A DNA stretch of 64,000 nt from Geofilum rhodophaeum (GTDB lineage Bacteria; Bacteroidota; Bacteroidia; Bacteroidales; Marinilabiliaceae), in assembly GCF_002210225.1 (NCBI RefSeq), contig NZ_MWUJ01000004.1:186001-250000 (forward strand). Reading direction: 5' to 3'. The notes under the pieces were generated by a model, which did not search any database, was not told where the DNA came from, and saw only the letters and a program-made list of their open reading frames with translations. Below, in pieces: positions 26,708 through 34,581 of this stretch. Made by a program: the position numbers and the translations under genes. Position 1 is the first letter of the stretch. Every line of letters begins with the position of its first letter.

Positions 26708-29700
26708 TGTCTTTCAGTTTTAGCTTACGTTCTTCGCGCATGCTGTAGAGCACCGGAACAATAAAATAAGTAATGGAAGCCACCAGCATACCTCCGAAGG
26801 CCGGAATGGCCATGGGTACCATAATGTCGGAACCCCGACCCGTTGAGGTCAACACCGGCAACAAAGCAATGATGGTGGTGGCGGAGGTCATAATGGCCGG
26901 TTTGATCCGGCGTTGCCCTGCTTCTACAACCGCCGCCCGGACTTCCTTCAGGCTATTGGTTGCGTTGCGCTTGAAGCTCTGGTCGAGGTAAGTCCCCATG
27001 ACCACCCCATCGTCGGTGGCCAGACCAAAAAGGGCAATAAAACCGACCCACACTGCCACACTCAGATTCACCGTCCCCATTTGAAACAAGTCGCGCATGT
27101 TGGTGCCAAAGAGCGAGAAATCGACAAACCAGGTCTGCCCATACAACCACAGCATAATAAACCCGCCACTAAAGGCCATGGCCACACCGGTAAAAATCAT
27201 CAACGCCGTTGTAACCGAGCGAAACTGAAAATAGAGAATGAGAAAGATAATCACCAGCACCAGGGGCACGATGATCGATAAGCGCTTTTCGGCGCGTACC
27301 TGATTCTCATAACTGCCCGAGAATTTATAACTCACACCGGCAGGGACTATCAGCTCCCCCGAACCAATCCGATCCTGAATGGCCTGCTGGGCATCGTTGA
27401 CCACATCCACTTCTGCATAGCCATCCCTTTTGTCGAACAGCACATAGCTCACCAGAAAAGTCTCCTCACTTTTAATCATTTGCGGTCCCTGCAGGTATTC
27501 AAAATCGACCAGCTGAGCCAGCGGTATCTGGGCGCCTACGGGGGTGGGCACCAAAATCTTACCCAGCGATTCAGGATCCTCCCGCAGCTCACGTGGATAA
27601 CGTACCCGCACCGGAAAGCGCTCCCGACCTTCCACAGTCGAGGTAATGGCCATACCGCCAATGGCTGTTTCAATGGTTTGCTGCACATCCGCCACATTCA
27701 AACCATAGCGGGAAATGGCCTCCCTATTGATATTCAAATGCAGATAGGGCTTGCCGATGACACGGTCGGCAAAGGCCGCCTCGGCCTTGACCGAGGGTAC
27801 CTCTTTCAGAATCCCCTCCAGCTGCATGCCAAAACTTTCGATGGTCCTCAAATCCGGTCCGTAAACCTTAATACCCATGGGCGCCCGCATGCCCGTTTGC
27901 AGCATGACCAGACGTGTTTCGATGGGCTGCAATTTGGGGGCAGAGGTCACACCTGGAATTCTGACTACCTTAACAATTTCGTCCCAGATGTCATCGGGCG
28001 ACTGGATGTGCGAACGCCAGTTGCGGAAATACAGACCACGGGCATCCGGTATCAGGTCGCTTTTCTCAATTCCTTGTTCCAAGGCCGACGCATTATCAAG
28101 GGCTTCTCCTGCAAGGGTCAGGAAGCGGTCTTGACCATCCGTTTTAAAGCGCATGCGCTGTCCACGCTCGTTCAGAATGTATTCGGACTTGTAATTGATG
28201 ACATTTTCAAACATAGAGACCGGTGCCGGATCGAGGGCCGACTCTACCCGGCCTACCTTCCCTACCGTCAGTGCTACTTCCGGAATATTGGTCAGCAACA
28301 TGTCCAATTGCCCCGCCACTTTGCGGTTATATTCCACACCCGAATGGGGCATGGAAGTCGGCATCAACAAAAAACTACCCTCACCGAGGGAAGGCATGAA
28401 CTCCTTCCCTATGCCCGGCAGACCGTGCGCCATTGTTGACCAGACTTTGTTGGTTCGAACATTCCATCCTACCTGGTCGAAGCCCTTTGCCACAAAGCCA
28501 AAGACGCTGTTAAAACCCAGCCAGATGGTCATCCCAAACACAATCAGCACTAGCGGAATCAGCATAAACTTGGCCTTGTGCGCCAAAGTCCATCGTAAGA
28601 TGGGTCGGTAATAATACTCCAATGCCGCAAAAAAGCCAAGAATCAGTCCCACCAAAACCGCTACAAAAACAATGTTCAAAAGCGTGCTTTTTCCGGGACC
28701 CAACGGCAGCCAGTAAGTAGCCAAAAGCCAGATTACAGCCAGCACCGAAATAATCAGTTCGGCATGTTTCAATAAGCGATGGTACCAGGCACTTGAATCT
28801 TGTTCTTCCACCTTGTAAAAACACTTGGCCAGTCCCACAGCCCCAAAAAGCAACAATACAACACCGCCCCATACTGCACCAAAAATCAGGCTCCCAATAC
28901 CGATAAGCACTAAAAGGGCGTTGCCCCATTTAATGAGACGCTTGTCCTTAATTTTAAAACCAAAGAAGATATGCGCCAGCGTGGGCAATATAAAAAGTGC
29001 CACCAGCAAAGCCGCCACCAGGGCAAAGGTCTTGGTAAACGCCAAAGGAGTAAACAGTTTGCCTTCGGCTGCTTCCATGGTAAAGACCGGGATAAAACTC
29101 ACTATGGTGGTAGCTACTGCGGTGAGAATGGCCGAGGACACTTCTGCTGCCCCCTTGTACACCGTGGTCATCATTTTTTGACCCGGTGGGGCCTCATCCA
29201 CATGCTTGATCACATTCTCCGAGAGAATAATGCCCAAATCGACCATGGTGCCAATGGCAATGGCAATGCCCGAAAGGGCCACAATATTGGCGTCCACCCC
29301 AAAATAGCGCATGGCAATGAAGACCATGAGCACGGCAATGGGGAGGAGACTGGAAATTAGTATGGAAGCCCTCAGGTTATAGATCATAACGATTATAACC
29401 AGAATGGTGATGAGTATTTGCAGGGAGAGCGCCTCCTCCAAAGTTCCCAAAGTTTCGTATATCAGTTCCGTCCGATCGTAGAAGGGCACTATAGTTAGTT
29501 GACTTTCCACCCCATTGGCCAGGGTTTTGGACGGAAGCCCCGGTGCAATCTCGGCCATTTTATCCTTCACATTATTGATCACCTGCAAAGGATTGGATCC
29601 GTAGCGGGCCACCACCACGCCACCGACTACTTCGGCCCCGTCCTTATCGAGCAGACCCCGACGGGCTGCCGGTCCCAGACCAACCACCGCCACATCCTTA

Positions 29701-30527
29701 ACTCTGATGGGCACATTGTCCTGCACCGCCACTACAGCCTGCTCCAGGTCCTCAAGATTTTTAACGTATCCCAGTCCCCGTACCAGATACTCGGCCTGAT
29801 TGATCTCGATGGTCTTGGCGCCCACCTCCTTATTGGATTTTTGCACCGCCTGCATCACCTGATGCAAAGGAATATTGTAGGCTTGCAGCGCATTGGGGTT
29901 TACATCGATTTGGTACTCCTGAACAAAACCCCCAATGGAAGCCACTTCAGAAACGCCCTGGGCGGCGTTGAGTCCGTACTTCACATAAAAATCCTGCACC
30001 GTTCGTATTTCGTGCAGATCCCACCCCCCGGTCGGATTCCCTTCCTTGTCGCGGCCTTCGAGGGTGTACCAAAACACCTGTCCCAAGGCCGTAGCATCGG
30101 GCCCCAACGCCGGTTGCACCCCTTCGGGCAACAAACCCGAGGGTAAGGAATTCAACTTCTCCAGAATGCGCGAACGCGACCAATAAAATTCCACCTCTTC
30201 ATCAAAAATGAGGTAAATACTGGAAAAGCCAAAGATGGAAGAGCTTCGAATGGATTTCACGCCGGGAATTCCCAGCAGAGCCGTGGTTAAAGGATAGGAT
30301 ATCTGGTCCTCGATGTCCTGCGGCGAACGACCGGCCCAGGAGGTAAATACGATTTGCTGATTCTCCCCAATGTCGGGAATAGCATCCACCGGCACGGGGT
30401 CACGCGGCAGAGCGCCCGTATTCCAGGCAAAGGGAGCGGTCGTAATTCCCCATACGACCAGCAAGGCCAGCAGCAGAAAAGTGACCAGCTTATTCTCTAA
30501 AAAGAATTTAATGATATGATTAAGCAT
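26694..30527 (-). CDS. cusA: Heavy-metal RND efflux pump, CusA/CzcA type, extended form
   Basis: A 1,277-aa inner-membrane proton-driven pump of the HME-RND family that exports monovalent copper/silver or divalent cations. It shows the start MLNHIIKFFLENKLVTFLLLALLVVWG, the porter-domain WAGRSPQDIEDQISYPLTTALLGIPGVKSI, and the family TM4 stretch ALSGIAIAIGTMVDLGIILS. The C-terminal half has VNLSVAVWVGFIALFGLATDDGVVMG. It is over 200 aa longer than E. coli CusA because of an inserted multi-helix segment (about residues 530-640; NALLVLIGIGSLIFGAVWGG). Such an insert is usual in Bacteroidota homologues. It is the second gene of the operon, 160 bp after the HYC_CC_PP gene. That 160-bp gap holds nothing recognisable. 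Confidence 0.94.
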   Translation of the reverse strand: MLNHIIKFFLENKLVTFLLLALLVVWGITTAPFAWNTGALPRDPVPVDAIPDIGENQQIVFTSWAGRSPQDIEDQISYPLTTALLGIPGVKSIRSSSIFGFSSIYLIFDEEVEFYWSRSRILEKLNSLPSGLLPEGVQPALGPDATALGQVFWYTLEGRDKEGNPTGGWDLHEIRTVQDFYVKYGLNAAQGVSEVASIGGFVQEYQIDVNPNALQAYNIPLHQVMQAVQKSNKEVGAKTIEINQAEYLVRGLGYVKNLEDLEQAVVAVQDNVPIRVKDVAVVGLGPAARRGLLDKDGAEVVGGVVVARYGSNPLQVINNVKDKMAEIAPGLPSKTLANGVESQLTIVPFYDRTELIYETLGTLEEALSLQILITILVIIVMIYNLRASILISSLLPIAVLMVFIAMRYFGVDANIVALSGIAIAIGTMVDLGIILSENVIKHVDEAPPGQKMMTTVYKGAAEVSSAILTAVATTIVSFIPVFTMEAAEGKLFTPLAFTKTFALVAALLVALFILPTLAHIFFGFKIKDKRLIKWGNALLVLIGIGSLIFGAVWGGVVLLLFGAVGLAKCFYKVEEQDSSAWYHRLLKHAELIISVLAVIWLLATYWLPLGPGKSTLLNIVFVAVLVGLILGFFAALEYYYRPILRWTLAHKAKFMLIPLVLIVFGMTIWLGFNSVFGFVAKGFDQVGWNVRTNKVWSTMAHGLPGIGKEFMPSLGEGSFLLMPTSMPHSGVEYNRKVAGQLDMLLTNIPEVALTVGKVGRVESALDPAPVSMFENVINYKSEYILNERGQRMRFKTDGQDRFLTLAGEALDNASALEQGIEKSDLIPDARGLYFRNWRSHIQSPDDIWDEIVKVVRIPGVTSAPKLQPIETRLVMLQTGMRAPMGIKVYGPDLRTIESFGMQLEGILKEVPSVKAEAAFADRVIGKPYLHLNINREAISRYGLNVADVQQTIETAIGGMAITSTVEGRERFPVRVRYPRELREDPESLGKILVPTPVGAQIPLAQLVDFEYLQGPQMIKSEETFLVSYVLFDKRDGYAEVDVVNDAQQAIQDRIGSGELIVPAGVSYKFSGSYENQVRAEKRLSIIVPLVLVIIFLILYFQFRSVTTALMIFTGVAMAFSGGFIMLWLYGQTWFVDFSLFGTNMRDLFQMGTVNLSVAVWVGFIALFGLATDDGVVMGTYLDQSFKRNATNSLKEVRAAVVEAGQRRIKPAIMTSATTIIALLPVLTSTGRGSDIMVPMAIPAFGGMLVASITYFIVPVLYSMREERKLKLKDNEQK

Positions 30528-30687
30528 GATGATGCTGATTTAATGATGGCGACTTAAGCCAATGCGTTTCCAATAGCGTCCATAGAAAATCCCAAAGTCG
30601 GGTCAGCGCCACCCAAAGCAAGGCCAGCACTATAGCGACAGGAGATTATGGCGGTCAACCCGGTGGCTGACCCCACTAAAGGAAAAA

Positions 30688-31095
30688 TCAAATCAGGTAA
30701 ACCTGAATGACACTCAGTTTGACTTCATGCAAAAGATCGGGGGGATGGGCATAAAAGTGTCTGCCCGACAAAAGCGGGACAGGATGCCCAATGATAAGTA
30801 GGGGTGAAAAAGTTTTCAGAAGGTCTTGTTCGGCAAGCGACCATTCAGGTTTTGAGGCAAGCTGATACTCATCGACCTCCATCAAAACCCGATGATTGTC
30901 GCAACAATCTGACGAAAAAGAAATGTCCTCTTCAAAAGGCAAATCACAAGCCTCCATGCCACAGCCGACCTCACTGTGGGCACTTGTGAGACTAAAACCG
31001 GCCAGTTCTCCACCACAATAATGGAACACCCCTCCTCCCGAAACGGAAAAGAGCAGTGTTAAGAGAATGGCCAATATGGTCTTTAGTTTTTTCAC
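30688..31095 (-). CDS. HYC_CC_PP family protein (metal-linked, exported)
   Basis: A 135-aa protein with the three signatures that name the Bacteroidota HYC_CC_PP family: HYC at about 25-27 (GGVFHYCGGELAG), a CC pair (SSDCCDNHRV) and PP near the end (YAHPPDLLHE). The start is assigned to a GTG at 31095 (reading MKKLKTILAILLTLLFS), which gives a good signal peptide and fits the family. The open frame reaches TTG at 31143, but that adds an unusual N-terminus. Members are typically encoded with copper/heavy-metal efflux genes, as here, and the Cys/His set suggests periplasmic metal binding; function unproven. It is the first gene of the cus operon. Confidence 0.82.
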   Translation of the reverse strand: MKKLKTILAILLTLLFSVSGGGVFHYCGGELAGFSLTSAHSEVGCGMEACDLPFEEDISFSSDCCDNHRVLMEVDEYQLASKPEWSLAEQDLLKTFSPLLIIGHPVPLLSGRHFYAHPPDLLHEVKLSVIQVYLI

Positions 31096-31199
31096 CGGCT
31101 TATTAGAAATAGCATTCACAAAGGTAGGGAGCTGCGTGTTCAAAAACCACCTACCTCATAAAATACAACGTTAATATTAGGTTAAGGTTCAAAAAAATA

Positions 31200-31225
31200 T
31201 TTTTATATCGCAAGCGATATAAAAA
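31200..31225. promoter_or_regulatory. Operator-like palindrome 1 (TATCGC-aa-GCGATA core)
   Basis: A perfect inverted repeat with 12-bp arms and a 2-nt spacer, TTTTTATATCGC-aa-GCGATATAAAAA. It shares its core with the palindrome centred 36 bp to the right. It sits between the divergent cus operon and the glutathione peroxidase gene, upstream of the latter's -7 element. It is probably bound by the MarR/OhrR-type regulator encoded at 31868 (inference). Confidence 0.7.
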
Positions 31226-31233
31226 ACAATGTC

Positions 31234-31241
31234 TATATTTG
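31234..31241 (+). promoter_or_regulatory. -7 promoter element (TATATTTG) of the glutathione peroxidase gene
   Basis: An exact match to TAnnTTTG, 42 bp before the ATG at 31283. The -33 region (31209-31214) lacks TTTG and falls inside palindrome 1, which may mean a weak basal or regulator-dependent promoter. Confidence 0.45.
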
Positions 31242-31260
31242 TATCGCGAACGATACAAAT
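31237..31260. promoter_or_regulatory. Operator-like palindrome 2 overlapping the gpx promoter
   Basis: A perfect inverted repeat with 10-bp arms, ATTTGTATCG-cgaa-CGATACAAAT. The core TATCGC-ga-ACGATA differs by one base from palindrome 1. It overlaps the 3' part of the candidate -7 element TATATTTG (31234-31241) and the expected transcription start, an ideal place for repression of the downstream peroxidase gene. Confidence 0.7.
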
Positions 31261-31282
31261 AAACTTCATAAAACAAATCAGC

Positions 31283-31765
31283 ATGAGCACAGCATTTTAT
31301 TCCTTCACAGCAGAAGACATCAAGGGACAAGAAATCAGCATGGATGCCTTTAAGGGCAAAACCGTGTTGGTGGTGAACACCGCCAGCAAGTGTGGGTTTA
31401 CCAATCAGTTTGAGGGACTCGAAGCCCTTTACGAAAAGTATAAGGACAGGGATTTTGTGGTACTGGGTTTTCCCTGCAACCAGTTTGCCAATCAGGAACC
31501 GGGCGATGAGCAATCGATTGTAAATGGCTGCATGCTCGATTACGGAGTAACCTTTCCCATGTTTAAAAAAGTGGATGTGAACGGCGACAACGCCCACCCG
31601 CTTTACCAATATTTAAAAAAGGAACTCAGCGGTATCTTCGGTGGTAAAATCAAATGGAACTTCACCAAGTTTCTGATTGATGGAAATGGAAAACCCGTCA
31701 AGCGTTTTTCACCCTACTACAAGCCGGAAGACATCGACCGCTATGTCGCAGAACTGGTCAACTAA
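31283..31765 (+). CDS. Glutathione peroxidase family thiol peroxidase
   Basis: A 160-aa cytoplasmic peroxidase of the glutathione peroxidase fold. The catalytic residue is Cys37, encoded by TGT, in VVNTASKCGFTNQ; the tetrad partners are Gln in FPCNQFANQEPG and Trp-Asn in IKWNFTKFLID. Bacterial non-selenium members usually use thioredoxin rather than glutathione. The ATG at 31283 (MSTAFYSFTA) is preferred because the longer open frame would read through the operator and promoter. It is followed by a long hairpin and then a MarR-type regulator, and is probably induced by peroxide through that regulator. Confidence 0.93.
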   Translation: MSTAFYSFTAEDIKGQEISMDAFKGKTVLVVNTASKCGFTNQFEGLEALYEKYKDRDFVVLGFPCNQFANQEPGDEQSIVNGCMLDYGVTFPMFKKVDVNGDNAHPLYQYLKKELSGIFGGKIKWNFTKFLIDGNGKPVKRFSPYYKPEDIDRYVAELVN

Positions 31766-31783
31766 TCAGCCATGACTTCCCCA

Positions 31784-31836
31784 AATGCCGCAATTGCCGA
31801 ACAAAAGACCAGCACTTTTGGGGCGATTGCGGCATT
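31784..31836 (+). terminator. Long inverted repeat after gpx (possible terminator or regulatory hairpin)
   Basis: Arms AATGCCGCAATTGCC (31784-31798) and GGCGATTGCGGCATT (31822-31836) pair with one G-U, and an inner CAAAAG/CTTTTG pair extends the stem. No T-run follows, so it is an unusual terminator. The right side contains the -33 element of the marR promoter. Confidence 0.5.
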
Positions 31837-31849
31837 CTAAGTAAATTTG
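31817..31849 (+). promoter_or_regulatory. Promoter of the MarR-type regulator gene
   Basis: TTTG (31817-31820), 21 bp, TAAATTTG (31842-31849) is an exact match to the Bacteroidota -33/-7 consensus TTTG-N19-21-TAnnTTTG. The start codon lies 18 bp after the -7 element. It is the best promoter in the window. Confidence 0.7.
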
Positions 31850-31867
31850 AACAAATAATAAAACAAC

Positions 31868-32308
31868 ATGCCGCACCAGCAACTACTTCTCAGCAATCAG
31901 CTGTGCTTCCCCGTTTACGCCGCCTCCCGTCTCATCATCAGGGAATACCAGCCCATGCTCGACAAGCTGGGTCTGACCTATCCGCAATATCTGGTATTGT
32001 TGGTATTGTGGGAAGAGGATGGGCAAACGGTGAATGAGATCGCTCGGCGACTCATTCTCAACACCAACACCATTACCCCCCTGCTCAAGCGCATGGAAGC
32101 GCAGGACTTGCTGAGCCGCCAGAAGGGAACCGACGACACACGCACGGTTGTGGTGCGATTGACCGAAAAAGGCAAGGCGCTGGAAGCGGAAGCTTCCTGC
32201 GTTCCCGAACAGCTCGTTACGGGACTAAAAGACACGCCGTTGTCGGTAGAGGAACTGCAGCAACTTAAGGCACGGCTCGACCAGCTCATCACCCTTTTGA
32301 ACCGTTGA
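31868..32308 (+). CDS. MarR-family transcriptional regulator, OhrR-like
   Basis: A 146-aa winged-helix repressor of the MarR family, OhrR branch. The reactive cysteine expected near the N-terminus of OhrR proteins is present as Cys13 in LSNQLCFPVYAASRLI. The DNA-binding region is VNEIARRLILNTNTITPLLKRMEAQDLL followed by a wing with DDTRTVVVRLTEKG. OhrR proteins lose DNA binding when this cysteine is oxidised by organic hydroperoxides. The adjacent peroxidase gene and the two palindromes at 31200-31260 are its probable targets. Usually the target is ohr; here it seems to be a glutathione peroxidase and possibly the metal pump. Confidence 0.9.
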   Translation: MPHQQLLLSNQLCFPVYAASRLIIREYQPMLDKLGLTYPQYLVLLVLWEEDGQTVNEIARRLILNTNTITPLLKRMEAQDLLSRQKGTDDTRTVVVRLTEKGKALEAEASCVPEQLVTGLKDTPLSVEELQQLKARLDQLITLLNR

Positions 32309-32315
32309 GGCGATA

Positions 32316-33275
32316 TTAATTACGCAAGCCCACATACACCATGTAGCCCGCATAAAGCAGCAAAAACAGCAAACCCTCCCAACGATCGAGTACCCTGCGC
32401 TTACCCGTAAACATGGCCAATAACAATAAGACGGTCCCACCCAGCAACAGGCCCAAATCCAGGTTAAAAGCAGAAGTATAAGGCATGGCTTGGATGCTTG
32501 CACCCACCCCTAAAATCAAAAAGATATTGAAAATATTGGAGCCCACCACATTGCCAATGGCCATGTCGGCACTGCCCTTTCGCAGCGCCACCAGAGAAGT
32601 CACCAACTCGGGCAGTGAAGTCCCCATAGCCACAATCGTCAACCCAATCACCTTTTCACTCACAGCAAACATACGGGCCAAGTCCACCGCCGAGTTAACC
32701 ACCCAGCGGCCCCCTATGATCAAACCTGCCAATCCCCCCACAATCAGCAAGGCAGCCACCAGTGGCTTTTTGGTGGCAACAGCGCCCTCTTCCACCTCCA
32801 CGCCGGGTGCCTGCATAGAGCGATAAATGTAGTAGAGAAAAAATCCAAAACACAGCAGGAGCACCAGGCCGTCTGCCCGACCCACCATCAGGCCATCTCC
32901 TCCCCGCCAAAACTCGTTGGCCAGCACCAAAAGCAAGAGCGCCGCAAAAAGGGAGAGCGGGATTTCTCGTCGGATAACACCCACCTGCACCTGCAAGGGT
33001 TTGACCACCGCTGTAAGGCCCAAAATCACAAAGAGATTGAAATTATTGCTGCCAATGACGTTGCCCAGCGCAATCTCGGAATGCCCGTTAAGCGCCGCCA
33101 TAACACTAACCACCAGCTCCGGCGCCGAAGTCCCAAAAGCAACAACAGTAAGCCCAATCACCAACTCCGAAATGCCGTACTTGCGAGCCAGGGAAGAAGA
33201 TCCCGTTACCAGCCAGTCGCCCCCTTTTACCAAAAGCGCCAGGCCGGCCAACAATAAAACCAGGGAAAGCCACAT
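32316..33275 (-). CDS. Calcium/sodium antiporter (CaCA family, YrbG-like)
   Basis: A 319-aa inner-membrane protein of about ten helices composed of two inverted Na_Ca_ex repeats. Each repeat carries the ion-binding alpha motif: VVAFGTSAPELVVSVMAALN with ALGNVIGSNNFNL in the first, and IVAMGTSLPELVTSLVALRK with AIGNVVGSNIFNI in the second. It exchanges Na+ for Ca2+ (or K+). Length is typical. It is convergent with marR (7 bp apart, no clear terminator) and divergent from corA. Confidence 0.93.
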   Translation of the reverse strand: MWLSLVLLLAGLALLVKGGDWLVTGSSSLARKYGISELVIGLTVVAFGTSAPELVVSVMAALNGHSEIALGNVIGSNNFNLFVILGLTAVVKPLQVQVGVIRREIPLSLFAALLLLVLANEFWRGGDGLMVGRADGLVLLLCFGFFLYYIYRSMQAPGVEVEEGAVATKKPLVAALLIVGGLAGLIIGGRWVVNSAVDLARMFAVSEKVIGLTIVAMGTSLPELVTSLVALRKGSADMAIGNVVGSNIFNIFLILGVGASIQAMPYTSAFNLDLGLLLGGTVLLLLAMFTGKRRVLDRWEGLLFLLLYAGYMVYVGLRN

Positions 33276-33365
33276 AAGTAAGTGCTTTTATAATTCAGGC
33301 GAAAGTTAAGAGAAGAACTGGTTTTTTTTCACTATCATGCATAAAATTAAGCGCACTTTTCAACA

Positions 33366-34508
33366 ATGACAAAAAGCAAAAGCAAAGCAAGAGGGAACAA
33401 CAAGGTGAAGGACGTGTTGCGCCTTCGACCCGTGATTAAACTCAAACGCAAGGCACCGGGCCAGGCACCGGGGACCATAGAACACACCGGTGTGCAACGT
33501 ATGGAAAGCGTACAGCTTACCGTGCACGATTACAGCGACCAACACTGCGACCAGATTGCCATTCGCAGCATAGAAAAATCGGCCCCCTACCTCGGCGACC
33601 GCAGCAAGACCTGGATTCAGGTACAGGGCCTGCACGACATAGCACAACTGAAGGACATCTGGAGTTACTTTGAGCTGCACCCCTTGATGCAGGAAGACAT
33701 CGTGAGTGTAAGTCAACGTCCAAAAATTGAGTCCTACCCTGAGCACCTCTTCATTGTATTACGCATGATTGCAGCCCCCACACAGGCTGGTGAAGATTTT
33801 CGTTCCGAGCAGGTCAGTCTGGTGCTGGGCCCCAACTACCTCCTCTCCTTTCAGGAAAGCGAGGACCCGGTGTTTGCCCCCATCATCAAGCGCCTGCAGG
33901 TGCCCGGCACACGTCTGCGCACCTTGGGAACCGACTATCTGGCCTATGCCCTGATCGACAATGTGGTAGACCATTACTTTTTGGCGCTGGATGCCCTCAA
34001 CGACAAGGTAGAGCGCCTCGAAGAAGAAATCATGACCCAAAAACAGGACGACTTGCTGAGCGACATCCATGGTTTGCGTCGCGACCTCCTCTACTTCCGC
34101 AAATCCGTTTGGTCGCTGCGCGACAGTATGGCCCAATTGCTGCGCGACGAAAGCACCCATATCTCCTCCGAGGTCAAAGTCTTCCTGCGCGACGTGCACG
34201 ATCACGTGGCCCAGGTCATCGACAACATCGAAAACCTGCGCGAAACGGTTTTCAGCTTGTACGACATGCACATGTCCACCCTCAGCAACCGCATGAACGA
34301 AGTCATGAAGGTGCTCACCATCATCGCCACCATCTTCATCCCGCTCACCTTCATCGCAGGCATCTACGGCATGAATTTCAATCCCGAGGCCGGTCGATGG
34401 AACATGCCCGAGCTCAACTGGCCCTACGGCTACCCCCTGGCCATGGGCCTCATGCTCATTATGGCCCTGCTCATGCTCCTCTACTTTAAAAGAAAGAAGT
34501 GGTTGTGA
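33366..34508 (+). CDS. corA: Magnesium/cobalt transporter CorA
   Basis: A 380-aa CorA-type divalent cation channel. A large cytoplasmic domain is followed by the stalk helix (LSNRMNEVMKVLTIIATIFI), TM1 ending in the selectivity motif GMN (AGIYGMNFNPEAG), and TM2 (AMGLMLIMALLMLLYF) with the basic C-terminal KRKKW sphincter. The N-terminal ~30 residues are unusually Lys/Arg-rich. It is divergent from the antiporter gene (90 bp apart) and convergent with the Fic gene. Confidence 0.95.
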   Translation: MTKSKSKARGNNKVKDVLRLRPVIKLKRKAPGQAPGTIEHTGVQRMESVQLTVHDYSDQHCDQIAIRSIEKSAPYLGDRSKTWIQVQGLHDIAQLKDIWSYFELHPLMQEDIVSVSQRPKIESYPEHLFIVLRMIAAPTQAGEDFRSEQVSLVLGPNYLLSFQESEDPVFAPIIKRLQVPGTRLRTLGTDYLAYALIDNVVDHYFLALDALNDKVERLEEEIMTQKQDDLLSDIHGLRRDLLYFRKSVWSLRDSMAQLLRDESTHISSEVKVFLRDVHDHVAQVIDNIENLRETVFSLYDMHMSTLSNRMNEVMKVLTIIATIFIPLTFIAGIYGMNFNPEAGRWNMPELNWPYGYPLAMGLMLIMALLMLLYFKRKKWL

Positions 34509-34581
34509 GTTAAACGCTTTCTGGCAAAAAACGCCTCTTTTTCCTGTCCGTCCGACTGCATGCACCCAGCCGGGGTATCAT

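Noticed and set aside
27480-28439. 319-aa open frame on the plus strand
   Set aside because: It lies wholly antisense to cusA, whose protein similarity is certain; it is a shadow caused by codon bias.
30528-30687. Small gene or RNA between cusA and the HYC_CC_PP gene
   Set aside because: No open frame of note, no tRNA-like fold and no strong hairpin; read as an untranslated intercistronic region.
31391-31393. Selenocysteine at the glutathione peroxidase active site
   Set aside because: The codon is TGT (Cys), not TGA, and no SECIS-like hairpin is needed.
33759-34565. 268-aa open frame on the minus strand
   Set aside because: It is antisense to corA and rich in His/Val/Gly, as expected of a reverse-frame translation.
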